Source: Methylobacterium mesophilicum SR1.6/6 (GTDB lineage Bacteria > Pseudomonadota > Alphaproteobacteria > Rhizobiales > Beijerinckiaceae). Taken from it: a stretch of DNA of 64,000 bases. The stretch lies in assembly GCF_000364445.2 (NCBI RefSeq), contig NZ_CP043538.1, positions 4,173,447 through 4,237,446 on the forward strand. The letters are read 5' to 3'. The notes under the pieces are model-generated. The model made no database searches. It saw only the letters and a list, made by a program, of their open reading frames with translations, and was not told the DNA's origin. The translations under genes were made by a program, and so were the position numbers. Shown in pieces: positions 35,257-45,557 of this stretch (positions within the stretch are counted from its first letter, which is position 1; each line of letters starts with the position of its first letter).

Positions 35257-35365
35257 CTCATCCTGAGGTGCTGCGAAGCAGCCTCGAAGGGGGGTTCCAG
35301 ATGGCGCCGCGGTCCCGGGAGGGCTCCTTCGAGGCCTCCGCTGCGCTTCGGCACCTCAGGATGAG
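35257..35365 (+). repeat. Intergenic dyad repeat, copy 3 (109 bp), between gltI and gltJ
   Basis: Left end CTCATCCTGAGGTGCTGCGA, right end GGCACCTCAGGATGAG, inner GCCTCGAAGGGGGGTTCCAG and GGCTCCTTCGAGGCCTCCG. Same orientation as copies at 30993 and 51678, three bases shorter. Its place between a binding-protein gene and its permease genes is where binding-protein transcripts are often stabilised by a hairpin. Confidence 0.9.
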
Positions 35366-35454
35366 GGTGGGTCTGGGAGAGCCGTCGACTTCGTATCTGG
35401 CGTGACGCACCGCGGACTTCTGCCCGCGATGCGCCGCGTCGTGTCGAACCGATC

Positions 35455-36378
35455 TCAGTAGGCCGCCGGGTCGGGGCTGGAGATCGGCGTCGTGAACTGC
35501 TTCTTCATCTCCGCGCTCATCGGCAGGTTGAGGTTGATGTTGCGCGGCGGGATGGCCTGCGTGAACCACTTGTCGTAGAGCGCCTTGCCCTCCGGGCTCG
35601 TGTAGAGCTTGGCGGTGGCGTCGTCCGCGACCTTCTTGAACTCCGTGTCGTCCTTGCGGAGCATGATGCCGTAGGGCTCGGGCTTCGACAGGGCCTCGGT
35701 GGAGATCTCGTAGGCGGACGGGTCCTTCGAAGAGGCGGCGAGCGAGGCGAGCAGCACGTCGTCCATCACGAAGGCGGCGGCGCGGCCGGTCTCGACCATC
35801 AGGAACGCCTCGGCGTGGTCCTTGGCCGGCAGGATCGTCAGGCCGAGCTTGCGCTCCGTGTTGGCCTCGTTGATCTGCTTGATGTTCGTGGTGCCCGAGG
35901 TCGACACGACGGTCTTGCCCTTCAGGTCCTCGATCGTGTGCAGGTTGGCCGACTTCTTCGAGACGTAGCGGGTCGCGGTCAGGAAGTGCGAGTTGGTGAA
36001 CCACACCTGCTTCTCGCGCTCGGCGTTGTTGGTGGTCGAGCCGCACTCGAGGTCGATCGTGCCGTTCGCCATCAGCGGGATGCGGGTGGCGGAGGTGACC
36101 GGGTTGAGCTTCACCTCGAGGTTCGGGAGGTTGAGCTTGGCCTTCACGGCGTCGGCGATCTTGTAGCAGATGTCCATCGCGTAGCCGACCGGCTTCTGGT
36201 CGGCGCCGAGATACGAGAACGGCACGGAGGCGTCGCGGTACCCGATGACGATGGCGTTGGAATCCTTCACCTTCTTGAGGGTGCCGGTCAGCTCCTGCGC
36301 CCGCAGGCTCAGGGGGGCGAGGGCGAGGGTCAGGCCAAGCGCCGCGGCGACGCCGCGGCGAGCGATATCAGACTGCAT
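35455..36378 (-). CDS. gltI: Glutamate/aspartate ABC transporter substrate-binding protein (GltI type)
   Basis: 307 residues, periplasmic. Signal peptide to about residue 28 (AALGLTLALAPLSLRAQ). Conserved elements: TGTLKKVKDSNAIVIGYRDASVPFSYLG, GYAMDICYKIADAVKAKL, GTIDLECGSTTNNAERE and GKTVVSTSGTTN, all typical of the GltI/AapJ group. DDVLLASLAA and EPYGIMLRKDD complete the family. AGGAG lies nine bases before ATG 36378. First gene of the gltIJKL cluster. A paralogue (43882) is encoded on the other strand. Confidence 0.93.
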   Translation of the reverse strand: MQSDIARRGVAAALGLTLALAPLSLRAQELTGTLKKVKDSNAIVIGYRDASVPFSYLGADQKPVGYAMDICYKIADAVKAKLNLPNLEVKLNPVTSATRIPLMANGTIDLECGSTTNNAEREKQVWFTNSHFLTATRYVSKKSANLHTIEDLKGKTVVSTSGTTNIKQINEANTERKLGLTILPAKDHAEAFLMVETGRAAAFVMDDVLLASLAASSKDPSAYEISTEALSKPEPYGIMLRKDDTEFKKVADDATAKLYTSPEGKALYDKWFTQAIPPRNINLNLPMSAEMKKQFTTPISSPDPAAY

Positions 36379-36773
36379 CGGTACGGAACTCCTGGATCGG
36401 GCCGAACGGTGTCGGCTGGCGGCGGGGCACGCGGGCCCGCCCGCTCGGGCGACGCCGTTGCAATGATGGTGCCGGGAGGAGGGAGCGAGCGCCGCGTCGG
36501 GCGGCGGCCGAGGACGGACAGGGCGCGGCCAAGCTCGTGCAGTCGCACGCAGATGCGATCCCTGCAGCCCCCATGGCCTCCTCCATGGCGCTGAGCCGGC
36601 CTTTCGCTCGCGCCACCGGCATCTTGCACACTTCTTAGGCGTACGCACGCGGTGGAGAGGACGGATACGCCCCTGGGGCTGACGAATCCACGGCATAGAA
36701 TACGACAACGCCGCCCGGCGCGGTCACGCGGGGCGGCGTCAGCATGAGACGCCGTGAGAACGGCGGATCCGTC
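36379..36773. other. 395-bp region between livK and gltI
   Basis: Upstream region of gltI, also carrying the terminator-like hairpin of livK. The left 250 bases must contain the gltI promoter; I see no convincing hexamers. The open frames across it are GC-rich chance readings. Confidence 0.4.
36708..36739 (-). terminator. Terminator-like hairpin downstream of livK
   Basis: ACGCCGCCC/GGGCGGCGT, a perfect nine-base inverted repeat with a 14-base loop that can itself pair partly, beginning 34 bases beyond the livK stop codon. Only a weak T-rich run (TTGTCGTATT) follows. Confidence 0.55.
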
Positions 36774-37895
36774 TTACTTCGTCAGCTCATTACCGCTGTA
36801 GTCGATCTTGCCGTCGGCGCCCTTCTTCCACTCGTACATCACGTAGTCGGGCCGGGTGATGTCGCCCTTCTTGTCGTAGGCGATCGGGCCGACCACCGTG
36901 TCCACCGCCTTGCCCTGGTGCAGCCAGTCGGCGAGCTTCTTGCCGTCGCTGGAGCCGGTCTCGGCCATCGCCTTCGCGAGGACCTGCACGGCGGCGTAGG
37001 AGTAGAGGGTGTAGCCCTCGGGATCGATATTCTTGGCCTTGAAGGCGGCGAGCGCGGCCTTGGCGTTGGGGTTCTTGCGAGCGTCCGGCGGGAAGGTGGT
37101 CAGCGTGCCCTCCGCGGCGGGGCCGGCGATCGCCACGAGCTCGCGGTCGACCATGCCGTCGCCGCCCATCATCGGCGCCTTCAGGCCCTGGTCGCGCATC
37201 TGACGCAGGATCAGGCCGGCCTCCGTGTAGTAGCCGCCGAAATACACCACGTCGACGTTGGCCGACTTCAGCTTGGAGACGAGGGCGGAATAGTCCTTCT
37301 CGCCCGGGTTGATGCCCTCGAACATGACCTCCTTGCCGCCCTTGGCCTTGAAGGCCTTCAGCGTCTCGTCGGCCAAGCCCTTGCCGTAGGGGGTCTTGTC
37401 GTGGACGAAGGCGACCTTCTTGCCCTTGAAGTGCTCGGCCAGGTAATTGCCGGCCACCGCGCCCTGCTGGTCGTCGCGGCCGCAGGTGCGGAAGGTGTTC
37501 CACATACCCCGCTCGGTGAACTTCACGTTCGTGGAGGCGGGGGTGACCTGGATGATGCCGGCGTCGAGGTAGACGTCGGAGGCCGGGATCGACACGCCGG
37601 AATTGTAGTCGCCGACAACCATCTTGACGCCTTCGCTGGCGAACTTGTTGGCCACCGACACGCCCTGCTTCGGGTCGGAGGCGTCGTCGCCCACCGTCAC
37701 CGTCAGCGTCGTACCCTTCAGGGTGCCGGCCTTGTTGAGGTCCTCGACCGCCTGGCTCGCGCCGTTCTTGAGCTGCGCGCCGATGGCGGCGCTGTTGCCG
37801 GTGATCGGCGCGGCGACGCCGAGCTTGACGTCGGCGGCCTGCGCGGCCGCCACCATCGCGCCGAGGGCGAGCCCGGCCAGCAGAATCGATCTCAT
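36774..37895 (-). CDS. livK: Branched-chain amino-acid ABC transporter substrate-binding protein
   Basis: 373 residues, periplasmic binding protein type I. Signal peptide RSILLAGLALGAMVAAAQAA. Then VKLGVAAPITGNSAAIGAQLKNGASQAVEDLN, VVGDYNSGVSIPASDVY and FRTCGRDDQQGAVAGNYL with GKKVAFVHDKTPYGKGLADE, all standard for LivJ/LivK. An ATG at 37910 is in frame, but GGGAAG six bases before ATG 37895 favours the latter. Last gene of the livHMGF-DUF6867-livK run. Confidence 0.92.
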   Translation of the reverse strand: MRSILLAGLALGAMVAAAQAADVKLGVAAPITGNSAAIGAQLKNGASQAVEDLNKAGTLKGTTLTVTVGDDASDPKQGVSVANKFASEGVKMVVGDYNSGVSIPASDVYLDAGIIQVTPASTNVKFTERGMWNTFRTCGRDDQQGAVAGNYLAEHFKGKKVAFVHDKTPYGKGLADETLKAFKAKGGKEVMFEGINPGEKDYSALVSKLKSANVDVVYFGGYYTEAGLILRQMRDQGLKAPMMGGDGMVDRELVAIAGPAAEGTLTTFPPDARKNPNAKAALAAFKAKNIDPEGYTLYSYAAVQVLAKAMAETGSSDGKKLADWLHQGKAVDTVVGPIAYDKKGDITRPDYVMYEWKKGADGKIDYSGNELTK

Positions 37896-37944
37896 CGCGT
37901 ACTTCCCCATGATGTCAGGACCGCACGTGCGGATCCGGCCGCAC

Positions 37945-38322
37945 TCATCGGACCTCGCCCGGAACTGGCGCCCGCGCGCGCCACGTAAGCGGTGAGGTCT
38001 TCTCGTAGAGCCAGCGGTACTGGCTCGTCATCTGGCGCGTCCGCGTGTAGCGGAAACCCGCTGCGCCGATGACCATGACCACGATCGCGTCGACCGCGTA
38101 GTAATGCAGCGACAGCAGCGTGCCCGAGAACAGCGCGTAGTGGATGAAGCGCACCGCAGCGGCCACGAGGAGCAGCGCCAGCGCGCATTGCCAGAACGGC
38201 CGCCAGCCCCGGGCGATGCCGCGGGCCGCCATCCATCCGGCCCAGCCGCCCATCACCACGGTGACGAGCAGGAACAGCCAGGCCGATTCCTCCTCGTACA
38301 GAATCCCCTGCAACACGCTCAT
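37945..38322 (-). CDS. DUF6867-like small membrane protein of the liv operon
   Basis: 125 residues, about three membrane helices (WLFLLVTVVMGGWAGWMAARGIA, FWQCALALLLVAAAVRFIHYALF, YYAVDAIVVMVIGAAGFRYTRT). Its start overlaps the livF stop by four bases. Proteins of this type are regularly encoded between livF and livK in alphaproteobacteria, and a role in the Liv system is inferred from that. The last ten residues, PLTWRARAPVPGEVR, are hydrophilic. Confidence 0.75.
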   Translation of the reverse strand: MSVLQGILYEEESAWLFLLVTVVMGGWAGWMAARGIARGWRPFWQCALALLLVAAAVRFIHYALFSGTLLSLHYYAVDAIVVMVIGAAGFRYTRTRQMTSQYRWLYEKTSPLTWRARAPVPGEVR

Positions 38323-39112
38323 GCCCCGACCGGGCCGGCATGGCCCCCTTCCAGATAGGCGGCCTTGACGTTCGGATCGTCGAGCAGCGCGCGGCCGGTC
38401 CCGCTCATCGTGACCCGGCCGTTGACCAGCACATAGCCGCGATGGGCGAGTTTCAGGGCGTGGTAGGCGTTCTGCTCGACGAGGAAGATCGTCATGCCGT
38501 CGGTGCGGTTCAGCTCCCGGATGGCGTCGAAGATGCCCTTGACCACCAGCGGCGCGAGGCCGAGGGAGGGCTCGTCGAGCAGCAGCAGGCGCGGGCGGCT
38601 CATCAGGGCGCGGGCGATGGCCAGCATCTGCTGCTCGCCCCCCGACATGGTGCCGGCGCGCTGGTTGAGGCGCTCCTTCACCCGCGGGAACAGGGCGCAG
38701 ACCTTCTCCAGGTCCTCGGCGAAGAAGCGCCCGTCATGGAGCGCGGCGCCCATCTGGAGGTTCTCGTAGACGCTCATGCGCGGGAAGACCCGGCGGCCCT
38801 CCGGCGACTGGGCGATGCCCAGCCGGGCGATGGCGTGGGTCGGCAGCCGGGTGATGTCGCGCCCGTCATAGGTGATGGTACCGGAGCGCGCCTGCGGGCT
38901 TCCGAAGATCGTCATCATCAGGGTCGATTTGCCGGCGCCGTTGGCGCCGATCAGCGTGACGATCTCGCCCTCGGCCACATCGAGATCGACCCCCCGCAGG
39001 GCCGCGACGCTGCCGTAATAGGTCGAGACGTCACGCACTGCGAGGAGTGGGGGCTTCCTGCCCGCCTGGATCGCCCGGGTCTCCTCGACCAGGACGTTGA
39101 TGCCGGCGACGC

Positions 39113-39116
<4 letters not shown>
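38319..39116 (-). CDS. livF: Branched-chain amino-acid ABC transporter ATP-binding protein LivF
   Basis: 265 residues. Walker A GANGAGKST, signature MSGGEQQML, Walker B RLLLLDEPSLGLAP. LAVRDVSTYYGSVAALRGVDLDV is the usual LivF start; SPEGRRVFPRMSVYENLQMGA is diagnostic of LivF against LivG. It starts within the last four bases of livG. N-terminal extension of about 25 residues is slightly longer than common. Confidence 0.95.
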
Positions 39117-40020
<904 letters not shown>

Positions 40021-40021
<1 letters not shown>

Positions 40022-41415
40022 CAGCCGTGCCCCTCGCTCACGTGCGCGCCCGACACGGCGCGGCGCTCGCCGAGCGACACCGAGGGCAGCCGCACCGAGA
40101 TCAGCCCGCGCGGTCGCCAGACCATCATGGCCACCATGGCGAGCCCGAACAGGAGCAGGCGGTACTCGCTGGGATCGAATCCTTCGCCGAACACGGCCTT
40201 CAGGAAGCCGAGGTTGCGCAGCATCTCCGGGCCGCCGACCATCGCCACGGCGGCGATCGCGACGCCGACCTGGCTGCCCATGCCGCCCAGCACGACGATC
40301 GCCAGGATGATGGCGCTCTCTAGGAAGTTGAAGCTCTCCGGGCTGATGAAGCCCTGGCGCACGGCAAAGAAGGAGCCGGCCACGCCCCCGAAGGCCGCGC
40401 CGAGCGCGAACGCGGTGAGCTTGGTCGCCGTCGTGTCGATACCCAGCGAGCGGCAGGCGATCTCGTCCTCGCGCAGGGCCTCCCAGGCCCGCCCGATCGG
40501 CAGGCGGCGCAGGCGCAGGGTCACGAAGTTGGTGATCAGCGCGAGGGCGAGGATCAGGTAGTACAGGAAGACGAGCCGATGCATCGAGTCAAACGGGATG
40601 CCGAAGGTCGCCGCGAACCCGTCCTCGCCCGCCGTGAAGGGGATCCCGAAGAAGGTCGCCCGCGGGATGGAGGAGATGCCGGCCCCGCCCCCGGTCACGT
40701 CGGTCCAGTTGATCAGGACGAGGCGGATGATCTCGCCGAAGGCCAGGGTCACGATGGCGAGGTAGTCACCGCGCAGGCGCAGGACGGGGAAGCCGAGGAT
40801 CATGCCCCACAGGCCGGCGAACAGGCCGGCGAGCGGCAGGCAGATCCAGAAGGACAGGCCGAAGGTGGTCGAGAGCAGCGCATAGGAATAGGCCCCGACC
40901 GCGTAGAAGGCGACGTAGCCGAGGTCGAGCAGGCCGGCGAGACCCACCACGATGTTCAGACCCCAGCCCAGCATCACGTAGGTGAGGATCAGGATGCCGA
41001 GGTCGATCCAGTAGCGCGCCGAGGACAGGCCGCCGGTGGCCAGGGCCGCGAGGATCGGCAGGGTCAGGGCGACGGCGATGAACAGGATGAGGCCGACCTT
41101 CGAGGTCTTCTGGCCCGCGTCGGGCTCGCCGTGGACCGCCTCGGTCGCTTGGGCCGGGGAGGGGGTCAGCGCCCGCCGCGCGTCCCGGCGCAGGAGCACG
41201 AGCCGCTGGACGATGCGGGCCACGAAGATCGCCGCGCAGAGCGCCGCCACCAGCCCCCAGCGGGGCACGAGCACCAGCTCGCTGCCCGGTCCGGGATCCG
41301 TGCGGTAGGCGATGATCGGCACGCACAGGCCGAAGGTGACCAGGGCGTAGAGGGCGGCGTCGCGCAGGATGCCGGCCATCGCCGAGCCGGGGAGCGCGGT
41401 CTGGGAGCCGGCCAT
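40021..41415 (-). CDS. livM: Branched-chain amino-acid ABC transporter permease LivM
   Basis: 464 residues, about ten transmembrane helices, longer than LivH because of the 130-residue N-terminal part containing extra spans ([48 protein letters not shown]). Core signatures: [66 protein letters not shown] and [32 protein letters not shown]. Overlaps livH by one base (TGATG). Confidence 0.95.
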
Positions 41416-42332
41416 CAGACTTTCTCGACCTCGGGCCGACCCAGGATGCCGGACGGCATGAAGATCAGCACGATCGCCAGGATCGAGAAGGCGGCGACAT
41501 CCTTGTACTCGATGGAGAAGTAGGCGGACCAGAAGGTCTCGATCAACCCGATGATCAGGCCGCCGAGCACCGCGCCCGGCAGGGAGCCGATGCCCCCGAG
41601 GACCGCCGCGGTGAAGGCCTTCACGCCGGGCACGAACCCGTCCGAGAAGGACACGACGCCGTAATACATGAGGTAGAGGACACCCGCGACGGCCGCCAGC
41701 GCGGCGCCGAGCACGAAGGTCAGGGAGATCGTGCGGTCGACGTCGATCCCGAGGAGCGCCGCCATCTTGCGGTCCTGCTCGCAGGCGCGCTGGGCGCGGC
41801 CGAAGGGCGTGCGCTGCACGAGGTACCAGAACCCGGTGAGCAGCACGGCGGTGACCCCCATGATCAGCACCTGCTTCCAGGCCAGGAACACCGCGTAGCC
41901 GTCCCGCTCGAACAGGGTGATGCCGCCCGACAGCATCGGCGGGGTCGGCTTGTTGCGCGCGCCCTGCACCACCTGCACGAAGTTCGACAGGAAGATCGAG
42001 ACGCCGATCGCCGAGATCAGCGGCGCCAGCCGGAACGAGCCGCGCAGGGGCCGGTAGGCCACCCGCTCGATCGCCCAGCCCCACAGGGCGGTGAGCGCCA
42101 TGGCGACCACCAGCACCACCAGGAAGGCGAGGGCGATGGAGCTGATTCCGAGCCAGACGGTGAGCAGCAGGAAGGTGATCAGCGCGATGAAGCAGGACAC
42201 CATGAAGACGTCGCCGTGCGCGAAGTTCACCATGCCGATGATGCCGAACACCATCGTGTATCCGATGGCGATCAGGCCGTAGATCGACCCGAGCGTCAGC
42301 CCGTTGATCAACTGCTGTACGAAAACGTCCAT
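41415..42332 (-). CDS. livH: Branched-chain amino-acid ABC transporter permease LivH
   Basis: 305 residues, about eight spans. MDVFVQQLINGLTLGSIYGLIAIGYTMVFGIIGMVNFAHGD is the LivH start. RACEQDRKMAALLGIDVDRTISLTFVLGAALA is the conserved cytoplasmic EAA-like loop and GFVPGVKAFTAAVLGGIGSLPGAVLGG is the late signature. ATG 42332 fits this alignment. First gene of the operon; its promoter is shared with the divergent symporter gene at 42576. Confidence 0.95.
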   Translation of the reverse strand: MDVFVQQLINGLTLGSIYGLIAIGYTMVFGIIGMVNFAHGDVFMVSCFIALITFLLLTVWLGISSIALAFLVVLVVAMALTALWGWAIERVAYRPLRGSFRLAPLISAIGVSIFLSNFVQVVQGARNKPTPPMLSGGITLFERDGYAVFLAWKQVLIMGVTAVLLTGFWYLVQRTPFGRAQRACEQDRKMAALLGIDVDRTISLTFVLGAALAAVAGVLYLMYYGVVSFSDGFVPGVKAFTAAVLGGIGSLPGAVLGGLIIGLIETFWSAYFSIEYKDVAAFSILAIVLIFMPSGILGRPEVEKV

Positions 42333-42575
42333 GGACTCCTGCGCGCGCTCGTTTCTTCTGCCGCCCGCGTCCGGCGCAGGCGGATCGTCGCCGCAAGTCT
42401 CGTACCGCAAGCGTAGCCACCCGGCCACCGGTTTCATCGCGGCCGAAGCGTCGCGCGAAAACAGTCGACGGCGCCAGTAACACCCTCCGACGGGGTTGCG
42501 TCTGGCGTAGTTCGTGCTTCACGTTAACGAACTTTAATGCTCGCTCATCCCGGGCACCGGCAGGGAGCAGTACCG

Positions 42576-43853
42576 ATGTCTGGTTCGCGGCTCACGACGA
42601 TGATCTTCGTCGGCATGCTTCTCGGGATCGCGGTGGGCTACGCCTGCAGCATCACGTGGCCCGATCCGCAGACCGCCAAGGAGATCGCGGGCTACATCGC
42701 GCTGGTGTCCGACGTGTTCCTGCGGCTGATCAAGATGATCATCGCCCCGCTGGTGTTCTCGACCCTCGTCGTCGGCATCGCGCATCTCGGCGATACCGCC
42801 TCGGTCGGCCGCGTCGGCGGCAAGGCGCTGCTGTGGTTCGTCGGCGCCTCGTTCTGCTCGCTGATGCTGGGCCTGATCCTGGTCAACATCATGCAGCCGG
42901 GCGTGAACCTGAACCTGCCGCTGCCCGATGCGGGCGCCGGCACGGGCCTCAAGGCGGCCTCGCTCTCGCTCAAGGAGTTCGTCACCCACCTCGTGCCGAA
43001 GAGCGCCGTCGAGGCGATGGCCAACAACGAGATCCTGCAGATCGTGGTCTTCTCGATCTTCTTCGGCGTCGGCCTCGCGGCGCTCGGCGAGAAGGGCCGC
43101 CTGCTCGCCCAGGGCATCGAGGGCCTCGCCGACGTGATGCTGAAGGTGACCGGCTACGTGATGATGTTCGCCCCCGTGGCGGTGTTCGCCGCCATCGCGG
43201 CGACGATCACCACGCAGGGCATCGGCGTGCTCGTCACCTACGGCAAGTTCCTGGTCGAGTTCTACATCGGCCTCGCCGTGCTCTGGGCGCTGCTGATGGG
43301 CGTCGGCTTCCTGTTGCTCGGCGGCGGCATCGTCCGGCTGTTCAATCTGATCAAGGAGCCCTTCGTGCTGGCCTTCTCGACCGCGTCGAGCGAGGCCGCC
43401 TACCCGAAGATGCTGACGAACCTGGAGAAGTTCGGGGTGCCGAACCGCATCACCTCGTTCGTGCTGCCGATGGGCTACTCGTTCAACCTCGACGGCTCGA
43501 TGATGTACTGCACCTTCGCGGTAATGTTCATCGCGCAGGCCTACAACATCCCGCTGAGCTGGGGGCAGCAGCTCACGATGCTGCTGCTGCTGATGGTGAC
43601 CTCGAAGGGCATGGCGGGCGTGCCGCGTGCCTCCCTGGTGGTGATCTCGGCGACGCTGACGCATTTCAACATCCCGGAGGCGGGCCTGCTGCTGATCATC
43701 GGCATCGACCAGTTCCTCGACATGGGCCGCTCGGCGACGAACGTGCTGGGCAACAGCGTCGCCACCGTGGCGGTCGCCAAGTGGGAGGGGCAGCTGACGA
43801 CCACCGACCAGCGCCTCGACCATGTCGGCACCGTGCCCTCGCCGGCGGAGTAG
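42576..43853 (+). CDS. Dicarboxylate/amino-acid:cation symporter (DAACS family, DctA/GltP type)
   Basis: 425 residues, eight spans and two hairpins. VFLRLIKMIIAPLVFSTLVVGIA is the conserved third-span region; the serine-rich hairpin is AFSTASSEAAYPKML, and PMGYSFNLDGSMMYC and TSKGMAGVPRASLVVISATL are the NMDGT-like (here NLDGS) and second hairpin motifs, LGRSATNVLGNSVA binds the substrate carboxylate. Takes up C4-dicarboxylates or glutamate/aspartate with protons or sodium. GGGAG eight bases before the ATG. Divergent from livH. Confidence 0.93.
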   Translation: MSGSRLTTMIFVGMLLGIAVGYACSITWPDPQTAKEIAGYIALVSDVFLRLIKMIIAPLVFSTLVVGIAHLGDTASVGRVGGKALLWFVGASFCSLMLGLILVNIMQPGVNLNLPLPDAGAGTGLKAASLSLKEFVTHLVPKSAVEAMANNEILQIVVFSIFFGVGLAALGEKGRLLAQGIEGLADVMLKVTGYVMMFAPVAVFAAIAATITTQGIGVLVTYGKFLVEFYIGLAVLWALLMGVGFLLLGGGIVRLFNLIKEPFVLAFSTASSEAAYPKMLTNLEKFGVPNRITSFVLPMGYSFNLDGSMMYCTFAVMFIAQAYNIPLSWGQQLTMLLLLMVTSKGMAGVPRASLVVISATLTHFNIPEAGLLLIIGIDQFLDMGRSATNVLGNSVATVAVAKWEGQLTTTDQRLDHVGTVPSPAE

Positions 43854-43881
43854 CGGCGGGACGCGTCTCGGAGAGCGGGTG

Positions 43882-44790
43882 ATGGCGATGCGGTCCGTCG
43901 CGGTTCTGGTGCTGGCCCTCTGGGGGGCGACCCCGGCTTGCGCCGTCGAGGTGCTCACCGGCACGCTCAAGGGCGTCGCCGAGCGCGGCGAGATCGTGCT
44001 CGGGTACCGGGAGAGCTCGGTGCCGTTCTCGTTCGTGGAGGGCAAGCGTCCGGACGGCAGCCCCCGGGCGGTCGGCTACGCCATCGACCTGTGCGGGGAG
44101 ATCGCCGACGACATCCAGGCGGCGATCGGCCGGACCGTGAAAGTGCGCTACGAGCCGGTCACCGCCGAGACCCGCATCCCGGCGGTGACGTCCGGCAAGA
44201 TCGACCTCGAATGCGGCTCGACCACCGCCAATGCCGAACGCCGCAAGCAGGTGGCGTTCTCGCCGGTGGACTACATCAGCGCGACGCAACTGCTGGTGAA
44301 GCGGGGCGGGGGCATCGGGTCCTACCGCGACCTCGGCGGCAAGACGGTCGTGGTCACCGCCGGCACCACCAACGAGAAGGCGGTGCGCGACCTGCTCGGC
44401 CGGCTCAAGATCGACGCGAAGATCGTGACGGCGCCCGACCATGCCGCCTCCTACGCCCTGGTCAAGGCCGGCAAGGCCGACGCCTTCGCCACCGACGACG
44501 TGCTCCTCTACGGGCTGATCGCCACCGACGCGCAGGACGGGGCGAACTACACGGTGCTGCCCGACAAGCTCTCCTACGAGCCCTACGGCATCATGTTCCG
44601 CAAGGACGATCCGGAACTCGCCGGGATCGTGAGCCAGACCTTCACGCGGCTCGCCGAGTCGCGGGCGCTGCGCTGGACCTACGAGCGCTGGTTCCTCAAG
44701 CGCTTGCCGAACGGCGAACGTCTCGACATCCCGATGTCGAACGACCTGCGGGTGAGCTTCCAGTCCATGGGGCTCGACGCGGGGGAGTGA
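43882..44790 (+). CDS. Orphan periplasmic amino-acid-binding protein, GltI paralogue
   Basis: 302 residues with signal peptide (RSVAVLVLALWGATPACA). Shows the same conserved series as GltI: LTGTLKGVAERGEIVLGYRESSVPFSF, GYAIDLCGEIADDIQ, GKIDLECGSTTANAERRKQV, GKTVVVTAGTTNEKAV, EPYGIMFRKDDPE. No permease or ATPase genes follow it, so it must use those of another system, perhaps gltJKL, or sense. GGAGA is seven bases before ATG 43882, 28 bases after the symporter stop, so the two may be co-transcribed. Confidence 0.88.
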   Translation: MAMRSVAVLVLALWGATPACAVEVLTGTLKGVAERGEIVLGYRESSVPFSFVEGKRPDGSPRAVGYAIDLCGEIADDIQAAIGRTVKVRYEPVTAETRIPAVTSGKIDLECGSTTANAERRKQVAFSPVDYISATQLLVKRGGGIGSYRDLGGKTVVVTAGTTNEKAVRDLLGRLKIDAKIVTAPDHAASYALVKAGKADAFATDDVLLYGLIATDAQDGANYTVLPDKLSYEPYGIMFRKDDPELAGIVSQTFTRLAESRALRWTYERWFLKRLPNGERLDIPMSNDLRVSFQSMGLDAGE

Positions 44791-44799
44791 GCGGAACTG

Positions 44800-44856
44800 G
44801 TCGGGGCGGGCGCCTCGCTTTCGCCCAACCGGCACGCGAGGAGAGGCGTCCCCGAC
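44800..44856 (+). other. Long imperfect hairpin between SBP gene and DUF1007 gene
   Basis: GTCGGGG...CGCCTCGC pairs with GCGAGG-AGAGGCG...CCCCGAC across a 17-base loop. It begins ten bases past the stop of the orphan binding-protein gene and lies about 30 bases before the DUF1007 start. No T-run follows, so it is not a clear intrinsic terminator. Confidence 0.45.
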
Positions 44857-44885
44857 CGCCTGTCTCAGCGAGCGTGCCTCCGCCC

Positions 44886-45557
44886 ATGCTGATTGCCGCG
44901 CACCGCCTCAAAGGGCTCGCCCTTCTCGCCGCCGGCCTCGTCTGCGCGGCCTCGGCGGCCTCCGCCCACCCGCACGTCTGGGTGACCGCGAAGGCGCAGC
45001 TCGTCTACGAGGACGGCCGGCTCGTCGGCGTCCGCGACACCTGGAGCTTCGACCCCGAATACACGGCCTTCATCACACAGGGCCTCGACGCCAACAAGGA
45101 CGGCACCCTCAGCCCGGAGGAACTCGCCGGGCTCGCCAAGGAGAACACCGCCAACCTCGCCGAATTCGGCTACTTCACGAAGCTGAAGGTCGGCGGCAAG
45201 GAGCAGGCCTTCGCGGATCCCAAGGAGCCGGCGGCGCATATGGAGGATCGGGCGCTGGTCATGACCTTCCTGCTGCCGCTGAAGACGCCCGTCCAGCAGG
45301 GCCGGGGCGTCGCCGCCCTGGAAGTCTACGACCCGACCTACTTCGTCGCCTTCTCGTTCGCCGAAGGGGCCGAGGCGGCGACGCTGGCGGGCGCCCCGCA
45401 GGGCTGCGCCGCCACCGTCACCCGCCCGAAGACCGAGCAGCCCAAGACCGCCGAGGCCGGCACGCCCGGGATGACCGAGGCGTTCTTCGAGGCGCTCACC
45501 ACGGCCTCCACCTACGGCGTCCAGTTCGCCAGCCGGGTGCTCGTCGCGTGTCCGTAG
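44886..45557 (+). CDS. DUF1007 family periplasmic protein with an EF-hand loop
   Basis: 223 residues. Signal peptide (RLKGLALLAAGLVCAASAASA) followed by HPHVWVTAKAQLVYEDGRLVGV, the DUF1007 signature whose histidines may bind metal. Residues 68-79 (D-A-N-K-D-G-T-L-S-P-E-E) are a complete EF-hand calcium loop, with D68, N70, D72 and E79 in the ligand positions. Overlaps the NicO gene by ten bases. DUF1007 proteins are usually paired with NicO-type Ni/Co transporters, suggesting a periplasmic metal-handling partner. Confidence 0.9.
   Translation: MLIAAHRLKGLALLAAGLVCAASAASAHPHVWVTAKAQLVYEDGRLVGVRDTWSFDPEYTAFITQGLDANKDGTLSPEELAGLAKENTANLAEFGYFTKLKVGGKEQAFADPKEPAAHMEDRALVMTFLLPLKTPVQQGRGVAALEVYDPTYFVAFSFAEGAEAATLAGAPQGCAATVTRPKTEQPKTAEAGTPGMTEAFFEALTTASTYGVQFASRVLVACP

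Noticed and set aside
44791..44885. Possible cobalamin or nickel/cobalt riboswitch ahead of the DUF1007-NicO genes
   Set aside because: A long hairpin is present but I do not find the conserved core of either riboswitch class, so only a hairpin is annotated.
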